From the NCBI RefSeq assembly GCF_001639295.1, contig NZ_LWMV01000191.1, positions 1 to 50,480 of the forward strand: a stretch of DNA of 50,480 nucleotides, in the 5' to 3' direction. Within the stretch, counting starts at the first letter, position 1. Every line of letters starts with the position of its first letter. The stretch is from Methanobrevibacter curvatus. Lineage in GTDB: Archaea; Methanobacteriota; Methanobacteria; Methanobacteriales; Methanobacteriaceae. Positions 48,800 through 50,480 of the stretch are shown piece after piece. The notes below the pieces were generated by a model. It was given only the letters and a program-made list of their open reading frames with translations, made no database searches and had not been told where the DNA came from. Position numbers and translations under genes: made by a program.

Positions 48800-50158
48800 T
48801 TGACAGTAGAAATAATCGCAATTGGAGGATATGAGGAAGTCGGAAAAAATATGACCGCTATTAAGGTCGACGACGAAGTAATCATATTAGATATGGGTAT
48901 TCATCTAGATAGAATTAGTATTCATGAAGATACGGATATTGATAGAATGCACTCATTAGATTTAATAGAAAGGGGTGTAATTCCAGATGATACCTTAATG
49001 AAAGATGTAGATGGCAAAGTTAAAGCAATAATTTTTTCCCACGGTCACTTAGATCATATTGGAGCTGTTGCAAAACTTGCACATAGGTATGATGCTCCTA
49101 TAATAGCTACACCATACACAATTTCTTTAATTGAGCGAACCATTAAAGGTGAGAGAAAATTTGAAGTGGATAATCCATTACACAGTTTAAATCCTGGAAG
49201 TAAGGTTAAACTTTCAGAAAATGTGGTTTTAGAGTTTGTCCAATCTACACACAGTATACCACAGGCAGTTTTTCCAGTTCTTCATACTCCTGATGGCATA
49301 ATAGTTTATGCACTTGATTTTAAATTTGATAATCACCAAAAAATATCTCCACCACCGGATTATGATAGACTAAGAGAGTTAGGTAAAAAAGGAGTTTTAT
49401 CTCTTATTGTTGAGACTACTAATGCCACCCAATACGATGAGGTAAAAACTTATTCTGAAAAAGTGGCAAAAACTATTTTAGAAGATTTAATGAAAGATCC
49501 ATTGGCTGAAAAGAAAGGAATGTTAATAACTACATTTTCTTCTCATATTGAACGGCTTCAAACAATTTCTGACATTGCTAAAGAAAGTCATAGGGAAATC
49601 ATGTTTTTAGGACGGTCTATGGAAAGATTTTGTGGAATTGCACAATCTTTAGGAATTCTTAAATTGCCTAAGAATGCCCAAGTTATTGGCGGACCAAAAA
49701 TGGTTAACAAAGCTTTAATGTTGGCTGAAGATAATAGAGAAGAATATTTACTTGTGACTACAGGACACCAAGGTGAAACTGATGCACTTCTTCCTAGAAT
49801 AGCTAGTGGAAGAACTCCATTTAGCATTCGCCAAGGAGACAATGTTATTATTTCTGCACCAATTATTCCTAACCCTACCAATGCTGCAAATAGACACATT
49901 ATGGAGAAGAAGTTAATTTCAAATGGTGCAAGGTTGTATTCAAATGCCCACGTTTCTGGGCATGCTGGTCGCGAAGACCACAGAGATTTCATTAGAATGC
50001 TTAAACCTAAGCATATTATTCCTGCTCACGGCAACTTAGAAATGTTAGTTGCCTATGGGGAATTAGCTGAAGAAGAAGGATACAGAATTGGTAATAATGT
50101 CCACATATTAAGAAATGGACAAGCCCAAGTATTTAATAAAGGAATTGATACTTATTAA
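48800..50158 (+). CDS. rnj: Archaeal RNase J (metallo-beta-lactamase/beta-CASP), TTG start
   Basis: A 452-residue 5'-3' exoribonuclease. The metal site H81-x-H83-x-D85-H86 is in SHGHLDHIGAVAKL; later STHSIPQAVFPVLHTPDG, beta-CASP motifs GRSMERF and VTTGHQGE, and HVSGHAGREDHRDFIRMLKPKHIIPAHG follow. The frame reaches back to 48755 inside fni, but AAGGAGG at 48786-48792 selects TTG at 48800. This fits the family N-terminus (EIIAIGGYEEVGKNM). Downstream genes lie outside the window. Confidence 0.95.
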   Translation: MTVEIIAIGGYEEVGKNMTAIKVDDEVIILDMGIHLDRISIHEDTDIDRMHSLDLIERGVIPDDTLMKDVDGKVKAIIFSHGHLDHIGAVAKLAHRYDAPIIATPYTISLIERTIKGERKFEVDNPLHSLNPGSKVKLSENVVLEFVQSTHSIPQAVFPVLHTPDGIIVYALDFKFDNHQKISPPPDYDRLRELGKKGVLSLIVETTNATQYDEVKTYSEKVAKTILEDLMKDPLAEKKGMLITTFSSHIERLQTISDIAKESHREIMFLGRSMERFCGIAQSLGILKLPKNAQVIGGPKMVNKALMLAEDNREEYLLVTTGHQGETDALLPRIASGRTPFSIRQGDNVIISAPIIPNPTNAANRHIMEKKLISNGARLYSNAHVSGHAGREDHRDFIRMLKPKHIIPAHGNLEMLVAYGELAEEEGYRIGNNVHILRNGQAQVFNKGIDTY

Positions 50159-50480
50159 TTCTTTTTTTCTTTTTTTTAATTTAGCTATGTTAAATATCTA
50201 ATATTTTTTTTAATTATTTTTCTTTTTTTTTTTAATTTATCCATGTTAAATATCTAATATTTTTTTTAATTATAGTCCTGAAAGAAAAGATTCTAATCAA
50301 TGATTTATTTAAATATCAATCTATTTCATAAATATAAGTTGTTATTATCTTTAACTTATAAAATAATATTTAATAATTTTATTATTAAAAAAATATATAT
50401 TGTAATTATTTAGATTGAAAAATAAATGAATATAAAACCTTTTAAAAAATATCATTACTTATAAACTTTATTTTCAGGAC
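50159..50480. other. Terminal intergenic region with a 56-bp duplication and inverted repeat
   Basis: 322 bp after the RNase J gene. A roughly 47-bp T-rich segment (50171-50217) recurs with two mismatches at 50227-50273, a 56-bp period. GTCCTGAAA (50275-50283) is matched by TTTCAGGAC in inverted orientation at the window end (50472-50480). No ORF is visible. Both pieces may belong to one small element cut by the window. Confidence 0.55.

Noticed and set aside
49588-49992. 134-codon minus-strand frame inside the RNase J gene
   Set aside because: Opposite to a conserved beta-CASP domain; composition and lack of start signals mark it as a shadow.

Overview
The window looks like a chromosome segment of a methanogenic archaeon of the order Methanobacteriales, most probably Methanobrevibacter or a close relative. 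The evidence is strongly AT-rich DNA, TATA/BRE-type promoters, GGTGA- or AGGAGG-type ribosome binding sites, archaeal versions of all informational genes, and a gene order that, as I remember it, follows the Methanothermobacter segment from MTH1 (SPOUT methyltransferase) through the S10/spc/alpha ribosomal clusters to the mevalonate genes. GC content was judged by eye, not computed.

Layout. 1-5.7 kb, plus strand: a universal stress protein, a four-CBS protein, a small Cys-rich protein, a membrane-anchored glycosidase-like protein, the NreA repair protein and a PLP enzyme. 6.0-9.0 kb, minus strand: cimA, KEOPS subunit cgi121 and a ZIP-like transporter. About 9.2 kb: a candidate small hairpin RNA with its own promoter and U-tract. 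9.8-11.7 kb: a small acidic protein and a SelA-like PLP enzyme carrying Asn-rich repeat expansions. 11.7-14.1 kb, minus strand: biotin ligase and pyruvate carboxylase subunit A, overlapping by 4 bp. 14.5-16.2 kb: a METTL5-like methyltransferase and the SPOUT methyltransferase, the latter behind a structured leader. 16.9-41.3 kb: a nearly uninterrupted translation, export and transcription supercluster (about 30 ribosomal protein genes, aIF1, RNase P subunit Rpp29, SecY, AdkA, DUF106 YidC-like protein, CMK, Cbf5, RpoD, RpoN, RpoK) with one tRNA-Ser(GGA). 41.9-50.2 kb: enolase, ferredoxin, uS2, a MEMO-family protein, then mevalonate kinase, isopentenyl phosphate kinase, type 2 IPP isomerase and RNase J.

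How the genes work together. The central block couples ribosome assembly to protein export, nucleotide kinases and RNA polymerase subunits. The 3' block supplies the isoprenoid precursors for archaeal lipids through the IPK-type mevalonate route. The 5' block holds anaplerotic carbon fixation (PycA with its biotin ligase) and isoleucine synthesis by the citramalate route (CimA).

What stands out. (1) The hairpin RNA at about 9.24 kb has a C-rich loop complementary to the GGUG ribosome binding sites common here. (2) uS3 has a ~125-residue acidic tail and uS4 a ~65-residue RG/K-rich basic tail; these proteins are neighbours at the mRNA entry site, and eL14 also has an acidic tail. (3) cgi121 has no ATG/GTG/TTG at its true start and seems to begin with ATA; rps19 seems to begin with CTG. 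(4) In-frame Asn-coding micro- and minisatellites interrupt the SelA-like enzyme and the MEMO protein. (5) The leader of the SPOUT/ribosomal block has mutually exclusive pairings. No CRISPR array, prophage or recognisable transposase was seen.
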